A DNA stretch of 64,000 nucleotides. Source: Gymnopilus junonius (lineage: Eukaryota; Basidiomycota; Agaricomycetes; Agaricales; Galerinaceae). Positions 45,324 through 57,909 of this stretch are shown one piece after another. The position numbers and the translations under genes are program-made. The stretch covers positions 62,001-126,000 of the forward strand of contig JADNYJ010000074.1 of NCBI GenBank assembly GCA_015501075.1. Direction: 5' to 3'. Under the pieces are notes generated by a model. It did not search any database and had not been told where the DNA came from. It saw nothing but the letters and a program-made list of their open reading frames with translations. Within the stretch, counting starts at the first letter, position 1, and every line of letters begins with the position of its first letter.

Positions 45324-46644
45324 TCAACCCTCACTATTCATTCCTGTGGTATCTCGCAGAACACAGGTAGTAGGACGTAAACAAGGCGTCTTTACTTCCT
45401 CAGCAACTTCTTCAAGACCAGCATCACACACAACCTCAAAGCTTTCCTCCACAGCCCTAACCCACGCTCCATACCATTCCTTCCTCCTTGCGGTGCTGGC
45501 CTGCTCGGCATGAACAAATTCGCCTGTCACAGTCCTAGTGTTCGCCGCGCGACTACAGACGTGAGGGATGTGTATCCATTCAGATGGCGTCCTACCACGT
45601 TTTTGGTGGCTGTCAAGGGACATGTGCTCTCTGACGGCATGGATATTTTCCAGGAAGATGGAAGAAAGTGTTGGAGGTTTTGATGTAGACGTTTTACGGG
45701 CCTGTCGGTGGGGTCGGTGTACCATGATTGAGATGCTGTTGAGTTGCCTAAACATTGCGTTAAGCGTTAGTTGGCTCTTAATGTGGGTGATAGGGGCTTA
45801 CCAAGACCCGATGAAAGGAAAATATCGTCGCCTGGGCACGTTGATGCTCCTTTCCCATGAAATTGCAAAAATGCACAGGATGAAGAAGGGCAGCCGCCCA
45901 GTTCTTGATGCTGCCAGTCATAGATGGCGACATTTGCGTCAAAAAATGGCTCTTGCTGGAATTGGGGTACATGGTGATATTAGCGTCCTGGACAATGGAA
46001 TAGAAGGTGGACCTTACGTCGTTGTGAGCAGGGTCAGTCCTATAATAGTCCTGCTTCGGCGAAGTTGGGACGATACATTCAGAATTAGACAAAAAAGCTG
46101 TCCGTTTGCGACCAGGTACTAACAAGCTTCTGGCACCTGTCGCTTCGAAAACAGCAGCAGCTTGCTGAACAGTACCAAGGTCATAAGCCGGATGTGGAGC
46201 AGATATATGAATATTCCTCCACACGCGACGATGGGAGGATGGGGTGATAAAAAAACCCCACCCCTTGAGGTAGGTCCCGCACCGAGAAGCAGTCTCATAC
46301 AGGACACAGTATTCCTGAAAGGGCTCAACGGTATATAAACCTTGCAACGAAAGTGGAATGGATGTAAGGGCGCAATTTCCATCCGCAGACAGAAGTGCCT
46401 GGATGGCTGACATCCAGTCTTCGCGTTGCGTTCCCACTGGCTGCGCTAGGTCATACGTCATGGAGTCATAGTATGCATGAGGGACAGTGAACCTATCCAA
46501 GCAAGTTACCAGGGCCTCGAGGGTTGCTGCAGTCCGCAGACACGAAGATGAAGAGAATATTTCGAGGTCGGTTTGCGGTCCTCGGACCCAGGATAATAAG
46601 AGAAATGCGGATTGGAGTAGGTTTGCGATCCATGTCGGTGCCAT
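45324..46644 (-). pseudogene. Secreted protein of a basidiomycete family, one frameshift
   Basis: Exons 46018-46644, 45802-45955 and 45324-45747. The start MAPTWIANLLQSAFLLLS is a signal peptide. The product then carries ISAPHPAYDLGTVQQAAAVF, LLVPGRKRTAFL, DPAHND at the first intron, EPFFDANVAIYDW, GGCPSSSCAFLQFHGKGAST and FLSSGLG at the second intron, WYTDPTDRPVKRL, and TGEFVHAEQA. I recognise this order from uncharacterised secreted proteins of mushroom-forming fungi but know no activity. The His and Asp clusters hint at an enzyme (inference). In the third exon the frame breaks after GRHLNG near 45575-45580; one more G in the run would restore IHIPHVC and the family ending. Either a recent pseudogene or a consensus error. 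The second half of exon 1 as an open frame is misleading, because the 62-base intron at 45956-46017 contains no stop. Confidence 0.7.
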
Positions 46645-47365
46645 GACCGTCGAAAGTGATGATTGTTTCAAACAGGGTATTGTGTTGTAAGTTTAAGTTG
46701 CAAAGTCGCAGCGCTGCGTGTTGCCCTCAATAACACGACGCCGCCCATGCGCCATATCACCCGCCAGGTTCGCTAATTCAAGTACACGCCCCAACGGCCT
46801 GCCCGGACTGACCAGTGGAGGCCAAAGGATATTCCGGAGCTTTCCAACAACGGGGTGGTAGTTCAGTGTAGACAAACGAATGACGCGCCGAAAGTGTGGG
46901 GCTGTCTCCAAGCTGCTGGCGAAACGCGGTGTACTTGACGATAGTGGTGAGAGAGGACGACGTGGAAATTCAAGTTGAATTTGAGATGAAATTCGTTCAT
47001 CTGTCACGTGGTGAAAACGCGTCGCGTAATATTCGTACAAACGGACCAAACCATTGGCCCATAATCTGCAATTGGAAGGCCTTGGTGTAAAAAGCCCTCG
47101 GAATTGTCTGACGTTACAAATAATAAAAGTATGGGTTGGAATATAGCCTACAGAAAGCCTGCAGGGTGTAATCATGCACCTTAGCATGCGATAGCCATGA
47201 GCACTGAGCTTAACATTGTGAAAGTTCATACATCTGTATCCTACACTAGCTTACATCCTATCTTAAATTTCACTAATCACTGCATACCAGTATCTAATTC
47301 CTCAGTAAGTATTCACCTCGTTATCTCCCCAATAGACAAACCCGCAAAAAAATGCATCCTGCAGT
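46645..47365. other. Intergenic, one unassigned long frame
   Basis: A 178-codon minus-strand frame (46693-47229) is open but has no recognisable motif. I do not call it a gene. Confidence 0.3.
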
Positions 47366-50300
47366 TTATGAGGTGAGGCGTTTACAGTAGTCGGGGTTGC
47401 CAATAGGATTCTAGGGGAATTATGTCAACATACTTTCGTACAGTTGATACCAAATCATTTCACGTACCAAAGCCCAATTTGGCATGTTGGTCACCGTGCC
47501 ACTCCCACCTCCAACGGCAAACGTGAATACGAAGACCATGACTTGAGTTCCGCCATCAAGGGCAGCAGAGAGCAAGAAGTTGTACTTCCTAAACCATCTA
47601 GGACGGTACCTTCTCAAATAATACTGGGAGAATACTGCCAATAGGAAGGTCGTAAAGACGGAAGTATTGATGCCGACACTAAGGTATCCCAAGGTCCCTG
47701 AAAGTTAAAATATTTGAGCATCAAGTTGCTTTCAACATTTGAAAGACTTACAGCAAAGAATTGGTGTGATGACGTGGTTGGCACCGAGCTTAGGATAGAA
47801 CTTGTGCAGGATCCAGAACGGAACGGGAGCAGCTAAACCAATAAGGATGGAGAATGGGACAATCTTAAATAGGCAGGATCAATAAATTCGGTAAACAGAG
47901 TCTGGAAGGAATCATACACCATAACGCCCATCCGGCGCATAGAGGAGGTTTCCGAGAGCGCCCCAGGATACAGCATCACTGTTGAACGACTGAAATTGAG
48001 GGTAAGTAAGTCAAGTAATTCCAGCCGTATACTTGGACGCAAACGGACCTGAACTTGTTGACCAGACCACTGCAGAATATCAGAAAGGCCTGTGCTTAAA
48101 ATCACATGGAGGAACTTACAATATTAGAACCCTGGACATCAAGCAAGATTTCGCGATGGGCACCGATGATAACTTTCATGATGATGTAGTTTAGCAATCC
48201 GCCCTTCAGAGTATAAAAGCACTGAATCAGAGCTTCATAACTAGCAATGATGGTCGCTTACGACGATAGCTCCAATGCATTGCACAGTGAAGGTAACACG
48301 GGGAGGCAGCTTGCTATATTGTCCCTGGGTACTGACGTGAGATATAATAGTTCAGATATGGAGTTGGAAACAAACCAGTTTTAGATCACGAATAAGACCA
48401 CGCGCTTGTTCAATGATATTGTATCCATACAGGGTGAAATACATGTTGGTTTGAGGGCTTCCTGGGATCATACAGGCGCCCAAAATCTAGAATTCCAGAG
48501 TAATGGTCAATGGAATGCCTTGACCGAGTGATCTGACATGCTTACTTGGACAAGATTCTGGATACTCGGAACAAATCCAGTGATAGCGTAGACAGTCACG
48601 ACGAAAGGCAAGAAGATAGAGGCAATGATAAGAGCAACAATTAATCCCCACCTGGTCGAAATCAGGTAAGAAATGGTTTGTAGATGCCAACGGGATATTC
48701 ACCATGGCAGTTGCGAACGACCAGTATAGATGGTAGCCATAGCCATCGCAAAACTGGCCAAAAAGACTGCCATATACCACCACATAGGAACTTCGGCATA
48801 GACTTTCATTTTGGCAAGGTGAGGGTCATATGTTTCTCCGGCCTGGTTTGATGTTGATTAAACCATAACAATGGAAGATAAAATGTTACCATACCCTATA
48901 TTTCCTGATGATATCAACGATGTCCTTTCCGTACCACAGGATGACGTGCATAATAGTCGCTCCGATTGACAGGTTGGCTCCAATCTTCGTGAGGACCTGC
49001 GAGCTAGCAAACCAGGGAAGACCCTAGAGAAGTCTAAATAACAGCTTTAGGCTTTGGAAGTATGATGATCTGACGAACCACTTCAGCAAGCTTGGCTGGA
49101 TTCAATCGGAAGTTTTCATCCAATATCGCCAGCTGATCATATAATGAGCCATTTTCATAGAAGAGGGCTTGCGAAAGGAACGGGAAGGTCTGGCCACTCC
49201 AGGTGTTAGCGGCGAAACACGCGCAAAAGGCGATGCTATCAAACAAACGACATGAAAATCAGGCAGGTCTGGAAAGAAGTAAAAAGACTGACATGCAGAT
49301 CATAGTACCAAAGTACAGAGAAGCTGGGTCGACAGAGGCGTGAAAAGAGCACCAAGGATCCACCACCTGATCCAACATAGTTCCAGTCAAAGCAAAGAGC
49401 AAACATTCCAAGACCTTCATTTCCAGCAGCGCCCCCTGTACAGTGAACAAGTTAGACATGCACGTACACAAATTTCCAGACTGACCGAAAATCCGCGTGA
49501 ACCATGCACTTTGGCGGTTTGCAAGGCAAAAGACACTGATACCGGTTAAAGTACTAAAAGTAGAGTTTTGAGTCGCCGCACTGTGATAAGAATCTTCTCA
49601 ACGAGCGCCTAGTAAGGGCTTGCACTTACGGGGCAATGTACTCGGGGAACCATTCCCACACGAAAATAGCAACGAAAATCGACCAGAAGAATTTGACCCG
49701 CTTTTTCTGTAGGAAGATCTTCTTTCCGCGGTGGAGAGCGTCGAACAGTTGGACAGTTGGCAGTAAATTGGGGAAGACAATGTAGGTTGGATACACCAAG
49801 AATGCCCGCATGATGCCTATATTTGCCAGGTGAGTTCGAGTGGAAGTGTTAAAATAGGTAATGTAATACCTCCAAGGCCGTAACCCATTAATTGTGATCC
49901 TGAAGTATGCTGAAGTCAGATCTAGAGAGAGCGGAAGGTTAAAAGCCTACCGATTAGGGTGAAGATACCAACTCCTACATTGGGCTAGAATATTTACTTG
50001 AGTCTAACATGTGAACAATAGAAAAGAATAGAACCCTTATACCTGAAGGTTATAATATAGTTCATCGGCTGCGAAGATGCTGATTGCCAAGGCGATTCTG
50101 CTGCTGTAGTCGAGAATATTGTATGGCCACATGCTCCTTAATGTCTAATACGAATAAGACGAAGTCCTTCAAAAAAGGAAGTGACATACTAAATGGACCT
50201 GGATTCATGAACCTCCAGAAGGCATTATTCCGGGTCCTCAGTCTCTCGTGTACATTGTTTGGCCCGGGAATAACCTCTTCCATAACAATACCTAGGATGT

Positions 50301-50781
50301 AGGCAATGATCTGGAGGAACAGTGGACTGACAGAGATGGTCTGTGGTCGAAAATACTGATTCCAAACGTCAAAATGACTGGCATTGCGAACACAGCACTA
50401 ACTCACGAAAATCTGTCCGAGAACAGCCCCAAAGCACGATAGGCCAAGGCCTAGGAACCACATCCTGAACGTGAAAGCGGCAGGGAGGGGTCGTCCTCCA
50501 GTGAGACAAGGCGTGTCGCAACATCGATGTCGGTCTCTGTAGAGCAGTTATGTGAGTGAGACGAAAAAAAAGTAAGGGAATATTTTACCGATAGGTCTTT
50601 CCTTGCCATCGTCGCCCAAGTCGATGGCGCGAAAATCGTTGTATACATCGCCCTGGATCGAGGTCGCTAGCTCGATAGATCCACTCTCTCCTTTCTCTTT
50701 GTTAACGATGCCTTTCTCATCTCCGAACGAGTCGCTTCGCTGGTGATAAGGCTGGATAGGAAGAGAGTTAGCCGCAGCCAT
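47366..50781 (-). CDS. Oligopeptide transporter (OPT family)
   Basis: A multi-exon membrane transporter starting MAAANSLPIQPYHQRSD with an acidic cytosolic N-terminus (NDFRAIDLGDDGKERP). Hydrophobic exons follow with OPT landmarks: FTFRMWFLGLGLSCFGA, IMRAFLVYPTYIVFPNLLP, WSIFVAIFVWEWFPEYIAP and, near the end, NMPNWALNPIGNPDYC. The last exon is 47366-47410. Splicing at GTACGTG before it yields the usual C-terminus NPDYCKRLTS rather than the open-frame extension to 47420. The family imports small peptides, glutathione or metal chelates by proton symport at the plasma membrane. Substrate not predictable. I did not join every exon. Confidence 0.88.
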
Positions 50782-53375
50782 GAGGGGCTCAGGTGTAGAA
50801 ATCTCTCAGATATGAGCGCCATTCATATACCACCCTTAATCTCAACGCTTTCTGGGAAGAGACAGTTGCACATGTCTTTATCCTTAAGCACCAATAAGAG
50901 TACGGGTATTCTGGGATATCTATCGAGGATACACGATCCTAAAGGGACGTGAGTTCAACTATGAGAAAAACTGCCCAAAATAACCAAAGGGACCTACCTA
51001 GGAGGATAATTCCTTGGCAGTTATCTAGCGAAGTAGATGGGAAGGAGATATGCTTGTATATGTACAGGGCGACGATAGGCCCACTTGACGCATATGCCGA
51101 ATGGGATGCAAATCTCGACCACTTCTTGTTCATAGAGATCGAGAAAGGCGGGAGTTCGAAGACTGCTTTCTAGGTCAACGATAATGGAAGGACAAGAAGG
51201 GATCGAGCCTCCTTAATAACTGCGAATGTTCACATCACACGAGATGCTATGGGCAGAACTATGGACTCCTGGCAGACTCCGAATAGAAGCTTGTTCTCAG
51301 TGGTTCTGCCCATGTGAATTGAGGGAGCTTGTCATAGATAAAAGCTGGAAGAAAATTTCCTAAATATAGTTGCACAAATAGAATTCTGTGGAGAGCGTCC
51401 GTGAGGAGTGGTTCAGCCATGGAGGTGTTGTAGATCCAACGTAGATCTGAGATGAGGACTTCAAGTTCACAGGAGCAGAGAAGACTTTATCAGGCACTGG
51501 TGGAGGTCAGATTGTGTCTCATTCACGGGAATAGAACCAGCAGAGTTGACAGAAGTTGACGGTAATCAAGGTGGCCGAGTTCTTTCCCGGATAACACCTC
51601 TCAAGTACGAGTGAAAGGTCGTCGAAGGAGAGACAGAAAAGCGTTGAACACAAAGTTGTCAGGTGTGTACTTCACTTGTCTAAAGACAAATAAAAGCGGG
51701 CCGCATCCGTCTGCCGGTTCGCCGGCCTATCATGACTTAAAATTGCCGATTCGGCTCTGCGTCATCAACTTTTCCGGAGGCCTCGATTCTCTAAGGGATG
51801 ATCCAGTGGGGCCTTGTTGGGCTGTACAGATCACAAAAGTCCGATCCGCTGCAGATTTGTGCATTACATTATACTACAAACTCTATACGACGCGCCCTTC
51901 AAGTTGAACTACTAGTGGAGTATTTTGAGGATGACAAGGAGACGAACAAGCTCCTTGAAACTTCTCCAAAAAAAAAGCTGCAAAGCAAGGAAGAAAGTAG
52001 CTCTAAATCGACTACAATTCAAAAAATGAGGTATGCCACAGCAATTCATGGTACGTGGTTGACCGTCTCAGCCAAATTTAATTCTGATGGATGTTTCCTA
52101 AATTTATTTCTTAGCTCTAACATTTGTCGTCATTTACTATAGGTCCAGAGTCGGGCCCCAGACTACGGCAACGGTCAAAGCTGGCAGAAGTAGATCATAC
52201 CAAAACGTTTCTTAGTGACTCATCTCTGATTCCTCAGCGTCTACTTTTTGATGAATGACTTACAAAGCTAGGACACTGCGGGTTCCTGAGTTCAAGACAA
52301 CTTGAACGCGGAGTCTGGTTGACTTGTGTAACGCGATTGGACAAGAGCTTAGATTTTCGGATATTTCTAACCTAAATATCATTGTCTGCATGAATGACCG
52401 AACGCAAAAAGGGTGTACTATGAAGCAGAATACGAATTTGCGATGTCACTGTTGATCGCCGCGCGTGCCTTGGAATATGTTTGGTCAAGGGGAAGACTTA
52501 TGGATCGATAGTAGTGTGGGTCGTCTACACTAAACCTCAGTTATCTTTGAAAGAAAATTTCAAAGGAATTTAAGTAGAATTTATTATAAAATCGCATTTT
52601 TCTTTGACCTTTACGGTTATTTCGTCCCATAGAAATAGACCCCGGACTTTCGGAAGTTCACGCCTATACTCTACTGCTTATGATTTTTCTTTCCTTTTGG
52701 AGCATAAAGAACAGCGCATTTTCGCGAATGACGACGAAGGCTTTCAAAGCCTAAAGGAAAGCTTGGCACTAATAGTAGCCCAAGTGAGCATGCCTAAACA
52801 GCGTCGCTATATTTTATGTGTCGATGAGAGCTCGCTATTACTAGACGCTGCCACTTGTAATTCACTGCTGCATAGTCGTTGAGAAATAACTTAAAAGAGT
52901 ATTAAAATCCAGTCCGGTTCTGCTGGCCCTCGTTTCTCAAGTTAAAGGTGATAAGCAATTGATCCAAGCTTGAAAGTTGACCGAAGGATTGGTGGAGTTT
53001 CTGGTTTTCTTTTTGAATAGAATATATTCTAAATCCTTACAAAGATGAGGTTAAGCCCTAATTCAATTACTAAGAGACTCTTTATTAGTAAGGCCGCTAC
53101 CTGTTCGGGGGGTTGGCCCGGATGGACGCTTCCCACTGAGCCAGAAATATACATGATTGCATAAGAACTTGACGCCATCCAACAACGTGGAACTAGGCTG
53201 ACCTATCCCAGGTTCGCCTTGACCAACGCAATTGTGAAGAAATTTTACCCGACAATGCAAGGAAGAAGTGCGATGGTATCATGCGCGTACTATAAAACTG
53301 GGTAACCATAGATCTTGGTGAGCACAATCAATCTCCATCAACCGAACCAACTTCTAAAGTCTATCAGCAGTGAAG
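50782..53375. other. Longest gene-poor stretch, 2.6 kb
   Basis: It holds the promoter of the OPT gene on the left and that of the first OYE-like gene on the right. Frames such as 51611-51907 and 52604-52882 (plus) reach 90-100 codons but show no motif, no exon continuation and no repeats I can recognise. Confidence 0.35.
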
Positions 53376-54639
53376 ATGTCGACGCCAAAGCTATTTCAAC
53401 CCATCAAAGTCGGTAACGCCAAGTTGCAGCACCGAGTTGTCCTCGCGCCCTTGACACGGTATCGGGCCACCCGCAAAGAGCATGTCCCAATCGTCCCCCT
53501 CGTTGGAACCTACTATTCTCAACGCTCGAGGCGCCCTGGATCTCTTGTGATTACGGAGGCCACATTCATCAAGCCTGAAGCAGGTGGCTACGACAACGCG
53601 CCTGGGATTTGGAATCATGACCAGATCAAAGCATGGAAACAGGTGCGTTGGTCGCTGATGTCGTACTTAAAACCATTTACTGAACGTCTTTTTCCAGGTA
53701 ACGGACGAAGTCCATGCCAATGGGTCTTATATTTTCGTCCAGTTGTGGGCTCTAGGCAGAGCTGCGAAGCGAGAGATCCTAGCTGAAGACGAATACGACG
53801 TGGTGTCTGCATCATCTGTTCCCCTGGAAGAAAGGAACGGTGTCCCGAGACCATTGACCGTTGCCGAAATTAAGCAATACGTTCAATGGTACGCCCAGGC
53901 TGCCAGGAACGCTGTTGAGGCAGGATTTGATGGTGTGGAGGTGCACTCTGCCAATGGTTACCTTCCAGACCAATTCCTCCAGGATGTTACCAACCATCGG
54001 ACCGACGAGTACGGCGGCAGCATCGAGAACAGGAGTCGATTCCCTCTGGAAATTATCGACGCCGTAGTGAAGGCCATCGGACAAGAAAGAACTGCGCTGC
54101 GCATCAGCCCCTTCAACAAATTCCAGAGTACGTCTTTTGATTTAATTTGACGGAGTTCCTATCTTGATGTACTTAATGCAGACATGGGCATGGCTAATCC
54201 TGTTCCTCAATTCACACACTTCGTCAAGTCGCTAGTCGCAGCGTACCCCAATTGGCTTACCTTCATACTGTCGACCCTAGATAACGGTGTTGAAACTGAG
54301 TCTAGCGATTTCTTACGCGACATTTGGGCGCCTCGTCCTCTCATTGTCTGTGGCGGATTTGATGCCGAACGGCTCTTGCAAGGTCGGAGGCAACAGGCGA
54401 CTTGATTGCTTTCGGAAAGTGGTACATCTCTAACGTGCGTATCTTCATACTGTCCGTGCTGTCAGGTGACTGATAGTTTTTCGTACTAGCCCGATATTGC
54501 CGATCGCATTCAGAAGAAGATTGCCTTTGCGCAATTTGATGTCAACACTTTCTACTCTCCTGGTTACGCCGAGGGCTCAGAGAAGGGATATATTGACTAC
54601 CCGTTCGCGGAAGAGACGGTACAGTGGCGCGTAGGCTGA
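53376..54639 (+). pseudogene. Old Yellow Enzyme-like NADH:flavin oxidoreductase, copy 1, frameshifted
   Basis: Exons 53376-53642, 53698-54127, about 54182-54423 and 54490-54639. The first half is intact: LFQPIKVGN, APLTRYRA, GSLVITEATFI, GIWNHDQIKAW, FVQLWALGR, the active-site pair in EVHSANGYLPDQFLQ and TDEYGGSIENRSRF. These enzymes bind FMN and reduce activated C=C bonds with NAD(P)H. In exon 3 a missing T at 54252 (AATTTGG read as AATTGG) and an extra A near 54280 replace the usual LAYLHTV segment by a nonsense run, then frame returns. Near 54382 another base is lost, so EATGDLIAFGKWYISN is out of frame and the product stops early. The last exon is recognisable. It is a tandem relative of the gene at 56272. 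Confidence 0.75.
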
Positions 54640-54954
54640 ACTCTTCGTTTTAACCTATTTGTCCGTGTGCGTGTCATGATAGCAGAGTTTAATTTGAATT
54701 GTCCTTGCTTTTGAAAGGGAGGAGGTCCTTTACCTCCATATGTCTAGTTGCACTAGTGCTCAAGATTAGATTTCAATGCCGAAGGCGCAATGCCTCGTAT
54801 TTTTGGATTCCATCGAGCTTGGAGTTTAAGAGCAAACCTTCGAGGACATCTGGGATTCGAAAAGCGCGGCGCGCGACGCGGGATCAAAACGCGGCGGCAA
54901 ACTCCGGAAGCTCACCTAATCACCACTACAGCGTGCAAATGGCCTCAAAAGTGG
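54640..54954. other. Short intergenic space
   Basis: Between the first OYE-like gene and the candidate element. No gene seen. Confidence 0.4.
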
Positions 54955-56001
54955 GAGTATCAAGGGAGTCCCGGGCCGTAAATCCCGGACCACACCCTGG
55001 GCGGTTGGTTCGGCCGTCAGGCCGTTAAAATTTTTTGGGAATGCCTTCCAAATAGGCCAAAATTAGTACGAAATATTGCTCAGAGGTGATATACGACAGT
55101 GTAGGCGTGCATGGAACGAGTCCTGGATGTAGGTTTCATAGAAAAAAAGGCAATAACTACTCAATTGACATGAAATTGGTGATTATTACATAATGATCAG
55201 ATAAGATTAGACACAGTTCAGACTACAGGCAGAGGGAAAGCGACGAAATCTACACCGCGCAATCTCAAAAGAGCAACGAGAAGGCATCTATGGCTTCTAA
55301 CGAGTCCGAGGTGAGTGTTTGTTGTCAACATGACAAACGATGGGAACGACCTTGACGTTCATGAGAAAGACGTTCCCTTGTTGCTCACTCAGATTGATGG
55401 AGGTACTGACAATGGAGAGGTGAGTGTTCTTACGATCAATAGATAACCAACCATAGATAACCAACCCATGAAATCAACCATTGATTGATTTTTCAGATGT
55501 CCTCGAAGGCTGTCAATGGGCTTAATTTGAATGTATGTCAATCTCTTAACCATGCAGAGCCCTCCAATCAGGAATTAGGCCTTGGAACATGGAGGAAGCA
55601 TAAGGCGATTGAGGTACAAGACCAAGGTGATTGTATATGTGAAGAGGAACTCGATCGCTCTGCCGACAATGTAATTAAATGCAGAAGACCTGGATGTGAG
55701 ACGCAATGGGTAAATATTCTGACATATTTTTCTGACTTTCACTGACCAAAAAAAATTGTTATGCATCACAGTATCACCTGGCATGTGTAAAACTTCAACA
55801 AAAGCCCTGTAATTGGACTTGCGAGGCTTGCAAGAAGTCAGACGGCGGGTGAGGAGGAAAGGTAGCATGGCGATGATGTCATATTTCCTTATTTAGACAA
55901 TGTGCCTGATTACGTGGCTGGTTGGTTCAGCCAATGGGTCGTTAAAAAAAATATGGAGGATAGTTAAATATTTTTTATCCCGGGACCCCCTTGGGGTATA
56001 C
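54955..56001. repeat. Candidate small element with inverted ends around a PHD-finger gene
   Basis: The left end carries AAGGGAGTCCCGGG (about 54962-54975) and the right end, read in complement, AAGGGGGTCCCGGG (about 55979-55992), preceded on both sides by GTAT-like bases. Just inside, a direct repeat is seen: GGTTGGTTCGGCC...CGTTAAAA at about 55003-55030 and GGTTGGTTCAGCC...CGTTAAAA at about 55919-55947. I see no clear target duplication and no transposase. It may be a gene-carrying non-autonomous element or two unrelated repeat fragments. Confidence 0.4.
55290..55852 (+). CDS. Small PHD-type zinc finger protein
   Basis: Four exons (55290-55310, 55393-55419, 55497-55709, 55772-55852) join in frame to 113 residues starting MASNESE. 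The C-terminal half follows the PHD spacing Cys4-His-Cys3: C-x-C (GDCICEEE), C-x4-C (KCRRPGC), H-x2-C (YHLAC) and C-x2-C (TCEAC). A tryptophan lies two residues before the last pair, as is usual. PHD fingers bind histone H3 tails; this short protein has no other domain. Similar stand-alone PHD fingers are common beside or within transposons of mushroom-forming fungi. A 25-base apparent intron inside the third exon is not used, since reading through keeps frame. Confidence 0.65.
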
Positions 56002-56271
56002 AACTGAATTCTGAAACCCTCGAGCTGAAGAATTGAATTTGTACTTTTAGCCTTTAGGTTGGGCGTGAACAAAACCGGCTAATTCGAGAGTATCGGACAG
56101 TATCCGGTTTATTTATTCAAACATCAGTCAACGATCTACACAGGACTGTCATTACGGGAGAAGTGCAAGGTTTCCTCCCGGGCAGCGCTATTCTTCATTC
56201 AAAACCAAGCACGGATGATAAGCATGGTTAATTTTCACAGCTTAGTTGATAACAGATAACATCAACGACAA

Positions 56272-57609
56272 ATGCCAACGCCAAAGCTCTTCTGGCCCAT
56301 CAAGGTTGGGACGAGTAGCTTACAACACCGCGTTGTTCTTGCTCCTCTCACTCGAGTCCGCTCTTCAAGGAAAGGACATGTTCCGACACTTCCTCTCATG
56401 GAAACCTCCTATGGGCAACGATCCAGTAGGCCAGGAAGTCTTCTCATCACTGAAGCGACTGTCATCGGCCAGAAGCTGGAGGACTTGATAATGTCCCTGG
56501 AATCTGGAACCAAGACCAGATCGATGCTTGGAAAAAGGTGAGCTTTTCATGACTTCGGTACGTTTGATGTTTGCTCTAAACCTTCCTGTCTTGCTTTGGT
56601 GGGTTCTAGATAACGGAAAGAGTGCACATGAATGGCTCTTTTATTTATTTGCAACTATGGGCCTTCGGACGAGCTGAAACTCCTAAAGTCATGCGCGAAG
56701 ATGGCTACGACCTTGTAGCTCCATCCCCTATTCCAATGAGTGACAAGGACGAACACTCGGGAGCTCACCCTCCAAGAAATAAACCAGTACATCCAATGGT
56801 AGCCCAGGCAGCGAAGAACGCTATAGAGGCAGGATTCGACGGGTCGAGGTGCACTGTGCCAATGGATATTTGATCGACCTGTTCTTGCAAGATCTCGGCA
56901 ACCAACGTACAGATGAGTATGGAGGCAGTGTCGAGGCGAGGAGTAAATTTCCTCTTCAAGTCATTGACGCCATTGTCAAAGCTATCGGGGAGGAGAGAAC
57001 GGGCTTGCGCATCAGTCCTTTCAGTACATTCCAAGGTGGGTTACACTCAATCCAAATATGCTACGACTGCATCCTGATCATGTTCACAGGCATGAAAATG
57101 AAGGATCCTGTTCCTCAATTTACTCACTTCATTAAATCGCTCGTCACTGCGTACCCCGACATGGCTTACCTCCATACCGTTGAGCCCGATAACGGCGTGA
57201 CGACCGAATCGAGCGACTTCCTTCGTGAGATCTGGGCTCCTCGCCCTTTATTGCTTGCGGTGGGTTTCGATCAGCAGGTTCTTTTACCATGCAGAGTGCT
57301 GTAGAGAGAGCAGAGGCGACGGGCGACTTGATAGCCTTTGGAAGATGGTACATCTCAAATGTACGTCCTCGAAGATATTTATTTCAAGTGGCAATTGGGT
57401 TATGAAAACTGATTTAATTCAATTGACAGCCTGACCTTCCAACTCGGATTGAGAAAAACATTCCTTTAACTCCGTTTAACCGCAAGACATTTTATACTCC
57501 AGCTCACGTAGAAGGGACAGAAAAAGGGTATATTGATTATCCATTCGCCGACTCGGATATCAAGGCTGCGGAACATTCAGTGCAGTCAAATGCCACCTTT
57601 GATTTTTGA
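56272..57609 (+). pseudogene. Old Yellow Enzyme-like oxidoreductase, copy 2, several frameshifts
   Basis: Same family and order as the gene at 53376: LFWPIKVGT, APLTRVRSS, GSLLITEATVI, LQLWAFGRAE, AIEAGFDG, CANGYLIDLFLQD, TDEYGGSVEARSKF, MAYLHTVEPDNGV, DLIAFGRWYISN and an intact last exon from about 57431 to 57609 (PDLPTRIEKN...YIDYPFA). Frame is lost at about 56467 (GG for GGG before CCAGAAG), near 56757, at 56800 (one base missing in the Tyr codon before GCCCAG), at 56841 (GGG for GGGG) and at 57282 (TTTT for TTTTT). It cannot give a full enzyme as written. Copy 1 and this copy share intron positions, so they are a tandem duplication, with the PHD gene now between them. Confidence 0.8.
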
Positions 57610-57909
57610 TAAACAGATTTCCTTAGAGGAAGTGCAGAAAGACGACGAGTTAACTAGAAGTTTATATAAATTACCCGTAACAAGTACTGGGATATTGCAA
57701 GCTTACCGCTTTTTCTTGAAGTAAGTATTGATTGGCGATACGCATTACGTCGAGGAGTTGTCGAGGCGTGAAGTGGAAGCCGTGAGAAGATTTATGACAG
57801 TTCCAGGGGTCCGGTATGAGGCCTCTCTCATCTCATTTCTCTGCTTCTGCATCGTCCTACGCGTCTCTGCCGTTATCTTTGACCTGGAGGCCCACATTTT
57901 TATTTGGGA

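Noticed and set aside
45568..46122. 184-codon plus-strand frame
   Set aside because: It is antisense to the secreted-family gene, whose spliced product matches a recognisable family order.
46693..47229. 178-codon minus-strand frame
   Set aside because: Length alone is not support; no motif, no homologous landmark and no exon structure were seen.
47420..47692. OPT C-terminus read through to a stop at 47420
   Set aside because: Splicing at GTACGTG to the exon at 47366-47410 gives the conserved PNWALNPIGNPDYC ending, so the read-through is intronic.
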